A stretch of 64,000 nt of DNA from Inia geoffrensis (lineage: Eukaryota; Chordata; Mammalia; Artiodactyla; Iniidae), in contig JAZAQT010000883.1 in the NCBI GenBank assembly GCA_036417435.1, positions 62,001 through 126,000 on the forward strand, read 5' to 3'. Positions 35,115 through 47,029 of this stretch are shown here, one piece after another; positions within the stretch are counted from its first letter, which is position 1; each line of letters opens with the position of its first letter. The position numbers and the translations under genes are program-made. The notes below the pieces were generated by a model. It was not told the origin of the DNA and ran no database searches. It saw only the letters and a list, made by a program, of their open reading frames with translations.

Positions 35115-36458
35115 GAATGGGGATTGATTAGGGTACAGGTTAGGGTACGGCAGTGGCTTAGGGTTAGCGTACGTTAGAGGGCATGGGTTAGTGTTGATGT
35201 ACTGGTTAAAATTAGGACACGGGTGAGGGTGAAGTTTCGGGTGAGTGTCATGGTTAGGTTTCAGGTTATTGTTAAGGTTAGGGAATGGAGAGGGATTAGG
35301 GTACAGGTTAGGGTACCGCTGCGGTTTAGTGTTAGCGTACGGGAGAGGGCACGAGTTAGTCTTGTTGTCCTTGTTAAGATTAGGGCACGGGTGATGGTAA
35401 GGCTTCGGGTGAGGGTCAGGGTTAGGATTCGGGTTAGGGTTAGGGTTAGGGAATGGAGAGGAATTAGGATACAGGTTAGGGTACGACAATGCTTAAGGGT
35501 TAGCGTAAGTGTGAGTGCACGAGTTAGTGTTGCTGTACTGGTTAAGACAAGGGCACCGATGAGGGTAAGGCCTCGGAAAAGGGTCACATTCAGGGTTTCG
35601 CTTAGGGTTAGTGTTAGGGAATGGGGAGGGATTAGGGTACAGGATAGGGTACGACAATGCTTAAGGGTTAGCGTACGTTTGAGGGCATGAGTTAGTGTTT
35701 GTGTACTGGTTAAGATTAGGGCATTGGTTAGGGTAGGGCATCGGAAGTGGGTCAGGTTTAGGGATGGGGTTAGGGTTAGGGTTAAGGAATGGGGAGGGAT
35801 TAGGGTACAATTTAGTGTACGACAACGATTAAGGTTTAGCGTACGTGTCAGGGCAAGAGTTAGTGTTGGTGTCCTGGTTAAGATTATGTCACGGGTGAGG
35901 GTAAGGCTTCGGGTGAGGGTCAGGGTTAGGATTCGTTTTAGGGTTAGGGTTAAGGAATGCAGAGGGTTTAGGGTACAGCTTAGGGTACGACAGGGCCTAA
36001 GGGTTAGCGTTCGTGTTAGGGCAAGGGTTAGTGTTAATATCCTGGTTAAGTTTAAGGCACGGGTTAGGGTAAGACTTCAGGTGAGGGTCAGGGTTAGGAT
36101 TCGGGTTAAGGTTAGGATTAGGGAATGGGGAGGGATTAGGGTACACTTTAGGGTATGACAACGATTAAGGGTGGGCGTACGTGTGAGGGCACGAGTTACT
36201 GTTGGTGTCATGGTTAAGATTGGGGCACGGGTGAGGGTAAGGCTTCGGGTGAGTGTCAGGGTTAGGAGTCGTGTTAGGGTTAGGGTTAAGGAATGCAGAG
36301 GGATTAGGGTACAGCTTAGGGTACGACAGTGCTTAAGGGTTAGCGTTCGTGTGAGGGCAAGGGTTAGTGTTAGTGTCCTGGTTAAGATTAGGGCACGGGT
36401 GAGGGTAAGGCCTCGGAAGAGGGTCACGTTAAGGGTTAAGGTTAGGTTTAGGGTTAGG
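35115..36458 (+). repeat. HOR unit 28: 8-mer C-D-E-F-G-H-A'-H/B
   Basis: 1344 bp. The last monomer (36291) has an H front and a B back, switching inside CACGGGTGAGGGTAAGGC. Founder-like copy of units 30 and 32. Confidence 0.92.
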
Positions 36459-37796
36459 GAATGGGGATTAATTAGGGTACAGGTTAGGGTAAGGCAATGG
36501 CTTAGAGTTTGCGTACGTTAGAGGGCATGGGTTAGTGTTGATGTATTGGTTAAAATTAGGACACGGGTGAGGGTAAAGTTTCGGGTTAGTGTCATGGTTA
36601 GGTTTCAGGTTAGGGTTAGAGTTAGGGAATGGAGAGGGATTAGGGTACACGTTAGGGTACCGCTGTGGTTTAGTGTTAACGTACGTGTGAGGGCACGAGT
36701 TAGTCTTGGTGTCCTGGTTAAGGTTAGGGCACGGGTGAGGGTAAGGCTTCGGGTGAGGGTCAGGGTTAGGATTCGGGTTAGGGTTAGGGTTAGGGAATGG
36801 AGAGGGATTAGGGTACAGGTTAGGGTACGACAATCCTTAATGGTTAGCGTAAGTGTGAGGGCACGTGTTAGTGTTGGTGTACTGGTTAAGACAAGGACAC
36901 CGATGAGGGTAAGGCCTCGGAAAAGGGTCACGTTCCGGGTTTCGCTTAGGGTTAGGGTTAGGGAATGGGGAGGGATTAGGGTACAGGATAGGGTACGACA
37001 ATGCTTAAGGGTTAGCGTACGTTTGAGGGCATGAGTTAGTGTTTGTGTACTGGTTAAGATTAGGGCATTCGTTAGAGTAGGGCATCGGAAGTGGGTCAGG
37101 TTTAGGGATGGGGTTAGGGCTAGGGTTAAGGAATGGGGAGGGATTAGGGTACAATTTAGGGTACGACAACGCTTAAGGTTTAGCGTACGTGTGAGGGCAC
37201 GAGTTAGTGTTGGTGTCCTGGTTAAGATTAGGGCACGGGTGAGGGTAAGGCTTCGGGTGAGGGTCAGGGTTAGGATTCGGGTTAGGGTTAGGGTTAAGGA
37301 ATGCAGAGGGATTAGGGTACAGCTTAGGATACGACAGTGCTTAAGGGTTAGCGTTCGTGTGAGGGCCAGAGTTAGTGTTAGTGTCCTGGTTAAGATTAGG
37401 GCACGGGTGAGGGTAAGGCTTCAGGTGAGGGTCAGGGTTAGGATTCGGGTTAGGGTTAGGGAATGTGGAGGGATTAGGGTACAGTTTAGGGTACGACAAG
37501 GATTAAGGGTTAGCGTACGTTTGTGGGCACGAGTTAGTGTTGGTGTCCTGGTTAAGATTAGGGCACGGGTGAGGGTAAGGTTTCGGGTGAGGGTCAGGGA
37601 TAGAATTCGGGTTAGGGTTATGGTTAGGGAATGGGGAGATATTAGGGCACAGTTTAGGGTACCACAACGCTTAAGGTTTAGCGTACGTGTGAGGTCACTA
37701 GTTAGTGTTAGTGTACTGCTTACGATTAGGGCACGGGTGAGGGTAAGGCCTCGGAAGAGGTTCACGTTAAGGGTTAGGGTTAGGGTTAGGGTTAGG
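36459..37796 (+). repeat. HOR unit 29: 8-mer C2-D-E-F-G-H-A-B, one hexamer short
   Basis: 1338 bp. H is 162 bp: the junction before GAATGTGGAGGG at 37461 has two GGGTTA units rather than three. Same lesion in unit 31. Confidence 0.92.
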
Positions 37797-39140
37797 GAAT
37801 GGGGATTGATTAGGGTACAGGTTAGTGTACGGCAGTGGCTTAGGGTTAGCGTACGTTAGAGGGCATGGGTTAGTGTTGATGTACTGGTTAAAATTAGGAC
37901 ACGGGTGAGGGTGAAGTTTCGGGTGAGTGTCATGGTTAGGTTTCAGGTTATTGTTAAGGTTAGGGAATGGAGAGGGATTAGGGTACAGGTTAGGGTACCG
38001 CTGCGGTTTAGTGTTAGCATACGGGAGAGGGCACGAGTTAGTCTTGGTGTCCTTGTTAAGATTAGGGCACGGGTGAGGGTAAGGCTTCGGGTGAGGGTCA
38101 GGTTTAGTATTCGGGTTAGGGTTAGGGTTAGGGAATGGAGAGGAATTAGGATACAGGTTAGGGTACGACAATGCTTAAGGGTTAGCGTAAGTGTGAGGGC
38201 ACGAGTTAGTGTTGCTGTACTAGTTAAGACAAGGGCACCGATGAGGGTAAGGCCTCGGAAAAGGGTCACATTCAGGGTTTCGCTTTGGGTTAGTGTTAGG
38301 GAATGGGGAGGGATTAGGGTACAGGATAGGGTACGACAATGCTTAAGGGTTAGCGTACGTTTGAGGGCATGAGTTAGTGTTTGTGTACTGGTTAAGATTA
38401 GGGCATTGGTTAGGGTAGGGCATCGGAAGTGGGTCAGGTTTAGGGATGGGGTTAGGGTTAGGGTTAAGGAATGGGGACGGATTAGGGTACAATTTAGTGT
38501 ACGACAACGATTAAGGTTTAGCGTACGTGTCAGGGCAAGAGTTAGTGTTGGTGTCCTGGTTAAGATTAGGTCACGGGTGAGGGTAAGGCTTCGGGTGAGG
38601 GTCAGGGTTAGGATTCGTTTTAGGGTTAGGGTTAAGGAATGCAGAGGGTTTAGGGTACAGCTTAGGGTACGACAGGGCCTAAGGGTTAGCGTTCGTGTTA
38701 GGGCAAGGGTTAGTGTTAATATCCTGGTTAAGTTTAGGTCACGGGTTAGGGTAAGACTTCAGGTGAGGGTCAGGGTTAGGATTCGGGTTAAGGTTAGGAT
38801 TAGGGAATGGGGAGGGATTAGGGTACACTTTAGGGTATGACAACGATTAAGGGTGGGCGTACGTGTGAGGGCACGAGTTACTGTTGGTGTCATGGTTAAG
38901 ATTGGGGCACGGGTGAGGGTAAGGCTTCGGGTGAGGGTCAGGGTTAGGAGTCGTGTTAGGGTTAGGGTTAAGGAATGCAGAGGGATTAGGGTACAGCTTA
39001 GGGTACGACAGTGCTTAAGGGTTAGGGTTCGTGTGAGGGCAAGGGTTAGTGTTAGTGTCCTGGTTAAGATTAGGGCACGGGTGAGGGTAAGGCCTCGGAA
39101 GAGGGTCACGTTAAGGGTTAGGGTTAGGTTTAGGGTTAGG
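37797..39140 (+). repeat. HOR unit 30: 8-mer C-D-E-F-G-H-A'-H/B
   Basis: 1344 bp; second copy of unit 28, with the H/B hybrid at 38973. Confidence 0.92.
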
Positions 39141-40477
39141 GAATGGGGATTAATTAGGGTACAGGTTAGGGTAAGGCAATGGCTTAGAGTTTGCGTACGT
39201 TAGAGGGCATGGGTTAGTGTTGATGTATTGGTTAAAATTAGGACACGGGTGAGGGTAAAGTTTCGGGTTAGTGTCATGGTTAGGTTTCAGGTTAGGGTTA
39301 GAGTTAGGGAATGGAGAGGGATTAGGGTACACGTTAGGGTACCGCTGTGGTTTAGTGTTAACGTACGTGTGAGGGCACGAGTTAGTCTTGGTGTCCTGGT
39401 TAAGGTTAGGGCACGGGTGAGGGTAAGGCTTCGGGTGAGGGTCAGGGTTGGATTCGGGTTAGGGTTAGGGTTAGGGAATGGAGAGGGATTAGGGTACAGG
39501 TTAGGGTACGACAATCCTTAATGGTTAGCGTAAGTGTGAGGGCACGTGTTAGTGTTGGTGTACTGGTTAAGACAAGGACACCGATGAGGGTAAGGCCTCG
39601 GAAAAGGGTCACGTTCCGGGTTTCGCTTAGGGTTAGGGTTAGGGAATGGGGAGGGATTAGGGTACAGGATAGGGTACGACAATGCTTAAGGGTTAGCGTA
39701 CGTTTGAGGGCATGAGTTAGTGTTTGTGTACTGGTTAAGATTAGGGCATTCGTTAGAGTAGGGCATCGGAAGTGGGTCAGGTTTAGGGATGGGGTTAGGG
39801 CTAGGGTTAAGGAATGGGGAGGGATTAGGGTACAATTTAGGGTACGACAACGCTTAAGGTTTAGCGTACGTGTGAGGGCACGAGTTAGTGTTGGTGTCCT
39901 GGTTAAGATTAGGGCACGGGTGAGGGTAAGGCTTCGGGTGAGGGTCAGGGTTAGGATTCGGGTTAGGGTTAGGGTTAAGGAATGCAGAGGGATTAGGGTA
40001 CAGCTTAGGATACGACAGTGCTTAAGGGTTAGCGTTCGTGTGAGGGCCAGAGTTAGTGTTAGTGTCCTGGTTAAGATTAGGGCACGGGTGAGGGTAAGGC
40101 TTCAGGTGAGGGTCAGGGTTAGGATTCGGGTTAGGGTTAGGGAATGTGGAGGGATTAGGGTACAGTTTAGGGTACGACAAGGATTAAGGGTTAGCGTACG
40201 TTTGTGGGCACGAGTTAGTGTTGGTGTCCTGGTTAAGATTAGGGCACGGGTGAGGGTAAGGTTTCGGGTGAGGGTCAGGGATAGAATTCGGGTTAGGGTT
40301 ATGGTTAGGGAATGGGGAGATATTAGGGCACAGTTTAGGGTACCACAACGCTTAAGGTTTAGCGTACGTGTGAGGTCACTAGTTAGTGTTAGTGTACTGC
40401 TTACGATTAGGGCACGGGTGAGGGTAAGGCCTCGGAAGAGGTTCACGTTAAGGGTTAGGGTTAGGGTTAGGGTTAGG
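39141..40477 (+). repeat. HOR unit 31: 8-mer C2-D-E-F-G-H-A-B, one hexamer and one base short
   Basis: 1337 bp. Second copy of unit 29 with the same 6-bp loss (A begins 40142), plus a private 1-bp loss near 39449 (CAGGGTTGGATTC). Confidence 0.92.
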
Positions 40478-41760
40478 GAATGGGGATTGATTAGGGTACA
40501 GGTTAGGGTACGGCAGTGGCTTAGGGTTAGCGTACGTTAGAGGGCATGGGTTAGTGTTGATGTACTGGTTAAAATTAGGACACGGGTGAGGGTGAAGTTT
40601 CGGGTGAGTGTCATGGTTAGGTTTCAGGTTATTGTTAAGGTTAGGGAATGGAGAGGGATTAGGGTACAGGTTAGGGTACCGCTGCGGTTTAGTGTTAGCA
40701 TACGGGAGAGGGCACGAGTTAGTCTTGGTGTCCTTGTTAAGATTAGGGCACGGGTGAGGGTAAGGCTTCGGGTGAGGGTCAGGGTTAGTATTCGGGTTAG
40801 GGTTAGGGTTAGGGAATGGAGAGGAATTAGGATACAGGTTAGGGTACGACAATGCTTAAGGGTTAGCGTAAGTGTGAGGGCACGAGTTAGTGTTGCTGTA
40901 CTAGTTAAGACAAGGGCACCGATGAGGGTAAGGCCTCGGAAAAGGGTCACATTCAGGGTTTCGCTTAGGGTTAGTGTTAGGGAATGGGGAGGGATTAGGG
41001 TACAGGATAGGGTACGACAATGCTTAAGGGTTAGCGTACGTTTGAGGGCATGAGTTAGTGTTTGTGTACTGGTTAAGATTAGGGCATTGGTTAGGGTAGG
41101 GCATCGGAAGTGGGTCAGGTTTAGGGATGGGGTTAGGGTTAGGGTTAAGGAATGGGGAGGGATTAGGGTACAATTTAGTGTACGACAACGATTAAGGTTT
41201 AGCGTACGTGTCAGGGCAAGAGTTAGTGTTGGTGTCCTGGTTAAGATTAGGTCACGGGTGAGGGTAAGGCTTCGGGTGAGGGTCAGGGTTAGGATTCGTT
41301 TTAGGGTTAGGGTTAAGGAATGCAGAGGGTTTAGGGTGCAGCTTAGGGTACGACAGGGCCTAAGGGTTAGCGTTCGTGTTAGGGCAAGGGTTAGTGTTAA
41401 TATCCTGGTTAAGTTTAGGTCACGGGTTAGGGTAAGACTTCAGGTGAGGGTCAGGGTTAGGATTCGGGTTAAGGTTAGGATTAGGGAATGGGGAGGGATT
41501 AGGGTACACTTTAGGGTATGACAACGATTAAGGGTGGGCGTACGTGTGAGGGCACGAGTTACTGTTGGTGTCATGGTTAAGATTGGGGCACGGGTGAGGG
41601 TAAGGCTTCGGGTGAGGGTCAGGGTTAGGAGTCGTGTTAGGGTTAGGGTTAAGGAATGCAGAGGGATTAGGGTACAGCTTAGGGTACGACAGTGCTTAAG
41701 GGTTAGCGTTCGTGTGAGGGCAAGGGTTAGTGTTAGTGTCCTGGTTAAGATTAGGGCACA
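40478..41760 (+). repeat. 2682-bp block, copy 3 (partial)
   Basis: Only the unit 28/30-like half is present. It ends about 41,755 inside the H/B hybrid, where the sequence becomes unit 24/25-like. The right limit is approximate. Confidence 0.88.
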
Positions 41761-41821
41761 GGTGAGGGTAAGGCCTCGGAAGAGGGTCACGTTAAGGGTT
41801 AGGGTTAGGGTTAGGGTTAGG
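40478..41821 (+). repeat. HOR unit 32: 8-mer C-D-E-F-G-H-A'-H/B
   Basis: 1344 bp; third copy of unit 28, with the H/B hybrid at 41654. From about 41,755 (GGGCACAGGTGAGGG) the sequence switches to a form like the end of unit 24. Confidence 0.92.
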
Positions 41822-42493
41822 GAATGGGGATTGATTAGGGTACAGGTTAGGGTACGGCAATGGCTTAGGGTTAGCGTACGTTAGAGGGCATGGTTTAGTG
41901 TTGATGTACTGGTTATAATTAGGACACGGGTGAGGGTGAAGTTTCGGGTGAGTGTCATGGTTAGGTTTCAGGTTAGGGTTAGGGTTAGGGAATGGAGAGG
42001 GATTAGGGTACAGGTTAGGGTACCACTGCGGTTTAGTGTTAGCGTACGTGTGAGGGCACGAGTTAGTCTTGGTGTCCTGGTTAAGATTAGGGCACGGTTG
42101 AGGGTAAGGCTTCAGGTGAGGGTCAGTGTTAGGATTCGGGTTAGGGTTAGGGTTAGGGAATGGAGAGGGATTAGGGTACAGTTTAGGGTACGACAACGAT
42201 TAAGGGTTAGCGTACGTGTGAGGGCACGAGTTAGTGTTGGTGTCCTGGTTAAGATTAGGGCACGGGTGAGGGTAAGGTTTCGGGTGAGGGTCAGGGATAG
42301 AATTCGGGTTAGGGTTAGGGTTAGGGAATGGGGAGATATTAGGGCACAGTTTAGGGTACCACAACGCTTAAGGTTTAGCATACGTGTGAGGTCACTAATT
42401 AGTGTTAGTGTACTGCTTACGATTAGGGCACGGGTGAGGGTAAGGCCTCGGAAGAGGGTCACGTTAAGGGTTAGGGTTAGGGTTAGGGTTAGG
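41822..42493 (+). repeat. HOR unit 33: 4-mer C-D/H-A-B
   Basis: 672 bp. C and D match unit 25 (GGTTATAATTAGG, GCACGGTTGAGGG). D then takes an H-like end (GGCTTCAGGTGAGG) and joins A at 42158. Confidence 0.91.
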
Positions 42494-43837
42494 GAATGGG
42501 GATTGATTAGGTTACAGGTTAGGGTACGGCAATGGCTTAGGGTTAGCATACGTTAGAGGGCATGGGTTAGTGTTGATGTACTAGTTAAAATTAGGACACG
42601 GGTGAGGGTAAAGTTTCCGGTGAGTGTCATGGTTAGGTTTCAGGTTAGGGTTAGGGTTAGGGAATGGAGAGGGATTAGTGTACAGGTTAGGGTACCGCTG
42701 CGGTTTAGTGTTAGCGTACGTGTGAGGGCACGAGTTAGTCTTGGTGTCCTGGTTAAGATTAGGGCACGGGTGAGGGTAAGGCTTCGGGTGAGGGTCAGGG
42801 TTAGGATTCGGGTTAGCGTTAGGGTTAGGGAATGGAGAGGGATTAGGGTACAGGTTAGGGTACGACAATGCTTAAGGGTTAGCGTAAGTGTGAGGGCATG
42901 AGTTAGTGTTGGTGTACTGGTTAAGACAAGGACACCGATGAGGGTAAGGGCTCGGAAAATGGTCACGTTCAGGATTTCGCTTAGGGTTAGGGTTAGGGAA
43001 TGGGGAGGGATTAGGGTACAGGATAGGATACGACAATGCTTAAGGGTTAGCGTACGTTTGAGGGCATGAGTTAGTGCTTCTGTACTGGTTAAGATTAGGG
43101 CATTGGTTAGGGTAGGGCATCGGAAGTGGGTCAGGTTTAGAGATGGGGTTAGGGTTAGGGTTAAGGAATGGGGAGGGTTTAGGGTACAATTTAGGGTACG
43201 ACAACGCTAAAGGTTTAGCGTACGTGTGAGGGCACGAGTTAGTGTTGGTGTCCTGGTTAAGATTAGGGCACGGGTGAGGGTAAGGCTTCGGGAGAGGGTC
43301 AGGGTTAGGATTCGTGTTAGGGTTAGGGTTAAGGAATGCAGAGGGATTAGGGTACAGCTTAGGGTACGACAGTGCTTAAGGGTTAGTGTTCGTGTGAGGG
43401 CAATGGTTAGTGTTAGTGTCCTGGTTAAGATTAGGGCACGGGTGAGGGTAAGGCTTCAGGTGAGGGTCAGGGTTAGGATTCGGGTTAGGGTTAGGGTTAG
43501 GGAATGGGGAGGGATAAGGGTACAGTTTAGGGTGCGACAACGATTAAGGGTTAGCGTACGTGTGAGGGCACGAGTTAGTGTTGGTGTCCTGGTTAAGATT
43601 AGGGCACGGGTGAGGGTAAGGTTTCGGGTGAGGGTCAGGGATAGAATTCGGGTTAGGGTTAGGGTTAGGGAATGGGGAGATATTAGGGCACAGTTTAGGG
43701 TACCACATCGCTTAAGGTTTAGCATACGTGTGAGGTCACTAATTAGTGTTAGTGTACTGCTTACGATTAGGGCACGGGTGAGGGTAAGGCCTCGGAAGAG
43801 GGTCACGTTAAGGGTTAGGGTTAGGGTTAGGGTTAGG
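42494..43837 (+). repeat. HOR unit 34: 8-mer C-D-E-F-G-H-A-B
   Basis: 1344 bp. First unit with right-half markers (AAAGTTTCCGGTGAG in C, GGTTAGCGTTAGGG at the end of D). B has GTCACTAATTAG. Confidence 0.92.
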
Positions 43838-45181
43838 GAATGGGGATTAATTAGGGTACAGGTTAGGGTACGGCAATGGCTTAGGGTTAGCATACGTTAG
43901 AGGGCATGGGTTAGTGTTGATGTACTGGTTAAAATTAGGACACGGGTGAGGGTAAAGTTTCCGGTGAGTGTCATGGTTAGGTTTCAGGTTAGGGTTAGGG
44001 TTAGGGAATGGAGAGGGATTAGTGTACAGGTTAGGGTACCGCTGCGGTTTAGTGTTAGCGTACGTGTGAGGGCATGAGTTAGTCTTGGTGTCCTGTTTAA
44101 GATTAGGGCACGGGTGAGGGTAAGGCTTCGGGTGAGGGTCAGGGTTAGGATTCGGGTTAGCGTTAGGGTTAGGGAATGGAGAGGGATTAGGGTACATGTT
44201 AGGGTACGACAATGCTTAATGGTTAGCGTAAGTGTGAGGGCACGAGTTAGTGTTGGTGTACTGGTTAAGACAAGGACACCGATGAGGGTAAGGCCTCGGA
44301 AAATGGTCACGTTCAGGATTTCGCTTAGGGTTAGGGTTAGGGAATGGGGAGGGATTAGGGTACAGGATAGGGTACGACAATGCTTAAAGGTTAACGTACG
44401 TTTTTGGGCATGAGTTAGTGTTTGTGTACTGGTTAAGATTAGGGCATTGGTTAGGGTAGGGCATCGGAAGTGGCTCAGGTTTAGGGATGGGGTTAGGATT
44501 AGGGTTAAGGAATGGAGAGGGATTAGTGTACAATTTAGGGTACGACAACCCTTAAGGTTTAGCGTACGTGTGAGGACACGAGTTAGTGTTGGTGTCCTGG
44601 TTAAGATTAGGGCACGGGTGAGGGTAAGGCTTCGGGTGAGGGTCAGGGTTAGGATTCGTGTTAGGGTTAGGGTTAAGGAATGCAGAGGGATTAGGGTACA
44701 GCTTAGGGTATGACAGTGATTAAGGGTTAGCGTTCGTGTGAGGGCAAGGGTTAGTGTTAGTGTCCTGGTTAAGATTAGGGCACGGGTGAGGGTAAGGCTT
44801 CAGGTGAGGGTCAGGGTTAGGATTCGGGTTAGGGTTAGGGTTAGGGAATGGGGAGGGATTAGGGTACAGTTTAGGGTACCACAACGATTAAGGGTTAGCG
44901 TACGTGTGAGGGCACGAGTTAGTGTTGGTGTCCTGGTTAAGATTAGGGCACGGGTAAGAGTAAGGTTTCGGGTGAGGGTCAGGGATAGAATTCGGATTAG
45001 GGTTAGGGTTAGGGAATGGGGAGATATTAGGGCACAGTTTAGGGTACCACAAGGCTTAAGGTTCAGCGCACATGTGAGGTCACTAGTTAGTGTTAGTGTA
45101 CTGCTTACGATTAGGGCACGGGTGAGGGTAAGGCCTCGGAAGGGGGTCACGTTAAGGGTTAGGGTTTGAGTTAGGGTTAGG
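43838..45181 (+). repeat. HOR unit 35: 8-mer C-D-E-F-G-H-A-B
   Basis: 1344 bp. C-D-E copy the start of unit 34. F has GTTAACGTACGTTTTTGGGC, which removes the usual context of the TGA region; the same variant is in unit 37. Confidence 0.92.
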
Positions 45182-45853
45182 GAAAGGGGATTGATTAGGG
45201 TACAGGTTAGTGTACGACAATGGCTTAGGGTTAGCATACGTTAGAGGGCATGGGTTAGTGTTGATGTACTGGTTAAAATTAGGACAGGGGTGAGGGTGAA
45301 GTTTCGGTTGAGTGTCATGGTTAGGTTTCAGGTTAGGGTTAGGGTTAGGGAATGGAGAGGGATTAGGGTACAGGTTAGGGTACCGCTGCGGTTTAGTGTT
45401 AGCGTACATGTGAGGGCACAAGTTAGGCTTGGTGTCCTTGTTAAGATTAGGTCACGGGTGATGGTAAGGCTTCGGGTGATGGTCAGGGTTAGGATTCGGG
45501 TTAGGGTTAGGGTTAAGGAATGCAGAGGGAGTAGGGTACAGCTTAGGGTACGACAGTGCTTAAGGGTTAGCGTTCGTGTGAGGGCAAGGGTTAGTGTTAG
45601 TGTCCTGGTTAAGATTAGGGCACGGGTGAGGGTAAGGCTTCGTGTGAGGGTCAGGGTTAGGATTCGTGTTAGGGTTAGGGTTAAGAAATGCAGAGGGATT
45701 AGGGTACAGCTTAGGGTACGACAGTGCTTAAGGGTTAGCGTTCGTGTGAGGGCAACGGTTAGTGTTAGTGTCCTGGTTAAGATTAGGGCACGGGTGAGGG
45801 TAAGGCCTCGGAAGAGGGTCACGTTAAGGGTTAGGGTTAGGGTTAGGGTTAGG
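45182..45853 (+). repeat. HOR unit 36: 4-mer C-D-H-H/B
   Basis: 672 bp, monomers at 45182, 45350, 45518 and 45686. C starts GAAAGG. The last monomer is an H/B hybrid similar in type to those in units 28, 30 and 32. Confidence 0.91.
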
Positions 45854-47029
45854 GAATGGGGATTGATTAGGGTACAGGTTAGGGTACGGCAATGGCTTAG
45901 GGTTAGCATACGTTAGAGGGCATGGGTTAGTGTTGATGTACTGGTTAAAATTAGGACACGGGTGAGGGTAAAGTTTTCGGTGAGTGTCATGGTTAGGTTT
46001 CAGGTTAGGGTTAGGGTTAGGGAATGGAGAGGGATTAGGGTACAGGTTAGGGTACCGCTGCGGTTTAGTGTTAGCATACGTGTGAGGGCACGAGTTAGTC
46101 TTGGTGTCCTGGTTAAGATTAGGGCACGGGTGAGGGTAAGGCTTCGGGTGAGGGTCTGGGTTAGGATTCGGGTTAGAGTTAGGGTTAGGGAATGGAGAGG
46201 GATTAGGGTACAGCTTAGGTCACAACAATGCTTAAGGGGTAGCGTAAGTGTGAGGGCACGAGTTACTGTTGGTTTACTGGTTAAGACAAGGACACCGATG
46301 AGGGTAAGGCCTCGGAAAAGGGTCACGTTCAGGATTTCGCTTAGGGTTAGGGTTAGGGAATGGGGAGGGATTAGGGTACAGGATAGGGTACGACAATGCT
46401 TAAAGGTTAACGTACGTTTTTGGGCATGAGTTAGTGTTTGTGTACTGGTTAAGATTAGGGCATTGGTTAGGGTAGGGCATCGGAAGTGGCTCAGGTTTAG
46501 GGATGGGGTTAGGATTAGGGTTAAGGAATGGAGAGGGATTAGGGTACAATTTAGGGTACGACAACCCTTAAGGTTTAGCGTACGTGTGAGGACACGAGTT
46601 AGTGTTGGTGTCCTGGTTAAGATTAGGGCACGGGTGAGGGTAAGGCTTCGGGTGAGGGTCAGGGTTAGGATTCGTGTTAGGGTTAGGGTTAAGGAATGCA
46701 GAGGGATTAGGGTACAGCTTAGGGTATGACAGTGATTAAGGGTTAGCGTTCGTGTGAGGGCAAGGGTTAGTGTTAGTGTCCTGGTTAAGATTAGGGCACG
46801 GGTGAGGGTAAGGCTTCAGGTGAGGGTCAGGGTTAGGATTCGGGTTAGGGTTAGGGTTAGGGAATGGGGAGATATTAGGGCACACTTTAGGGTACCGCAA
46901 CGCTTAAGGTTCAGCGTACATGTGAGGTCACTAGTTAGTGTTAGTGTACTGCTTACGATTAGGGCACGGGTGAGGGTAAGGCCTCGGAAGAGGGTCACGT
47001 TAAGGGTTAGGGTTTGGGTTAGGGTTAGG
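45854..47029 (+). repeat. HOR unit 37: 7-mer C-D-E-F-G-H-B
   Basis: 1176 bp. F, G and H (46358-46861) closely match unit 35 at an offset of 2016 bp. B to C has the TTTGGG variant hexamer. Confidence 0.92.

Larger units (their letters stand above)
23766..36240 (+). repeat. Super-repeat of about 12 kb, copy 2
   Basis: Second pass through the same succession of units. Compared with copy 1 it has the extra 1848-bp duplication (units 21/22), a D/E fusion in unit 23, four fewer monomers in unit 24 and one fewer in unit 26. Confidence 0.85.
35115..37796 (+). repeat. 2682-bp block, copy 1 of 2.5
   Basis: Units 28 and 29 (16 monomers minus one hexamer). Copies 2 and 3 share changes absent here, so copy 1 is the most diverged of the three. 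Confidence 0.92.
37797..40477 (+). repeat. 2682-bp block, copy 2 of 2.5
   Basis: Units 30 and 31; 2681 bp because of one private base loss near 39449. It repeats the H/B hybrid and the missing hexamer of copy 1. Confidence 0.92.
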
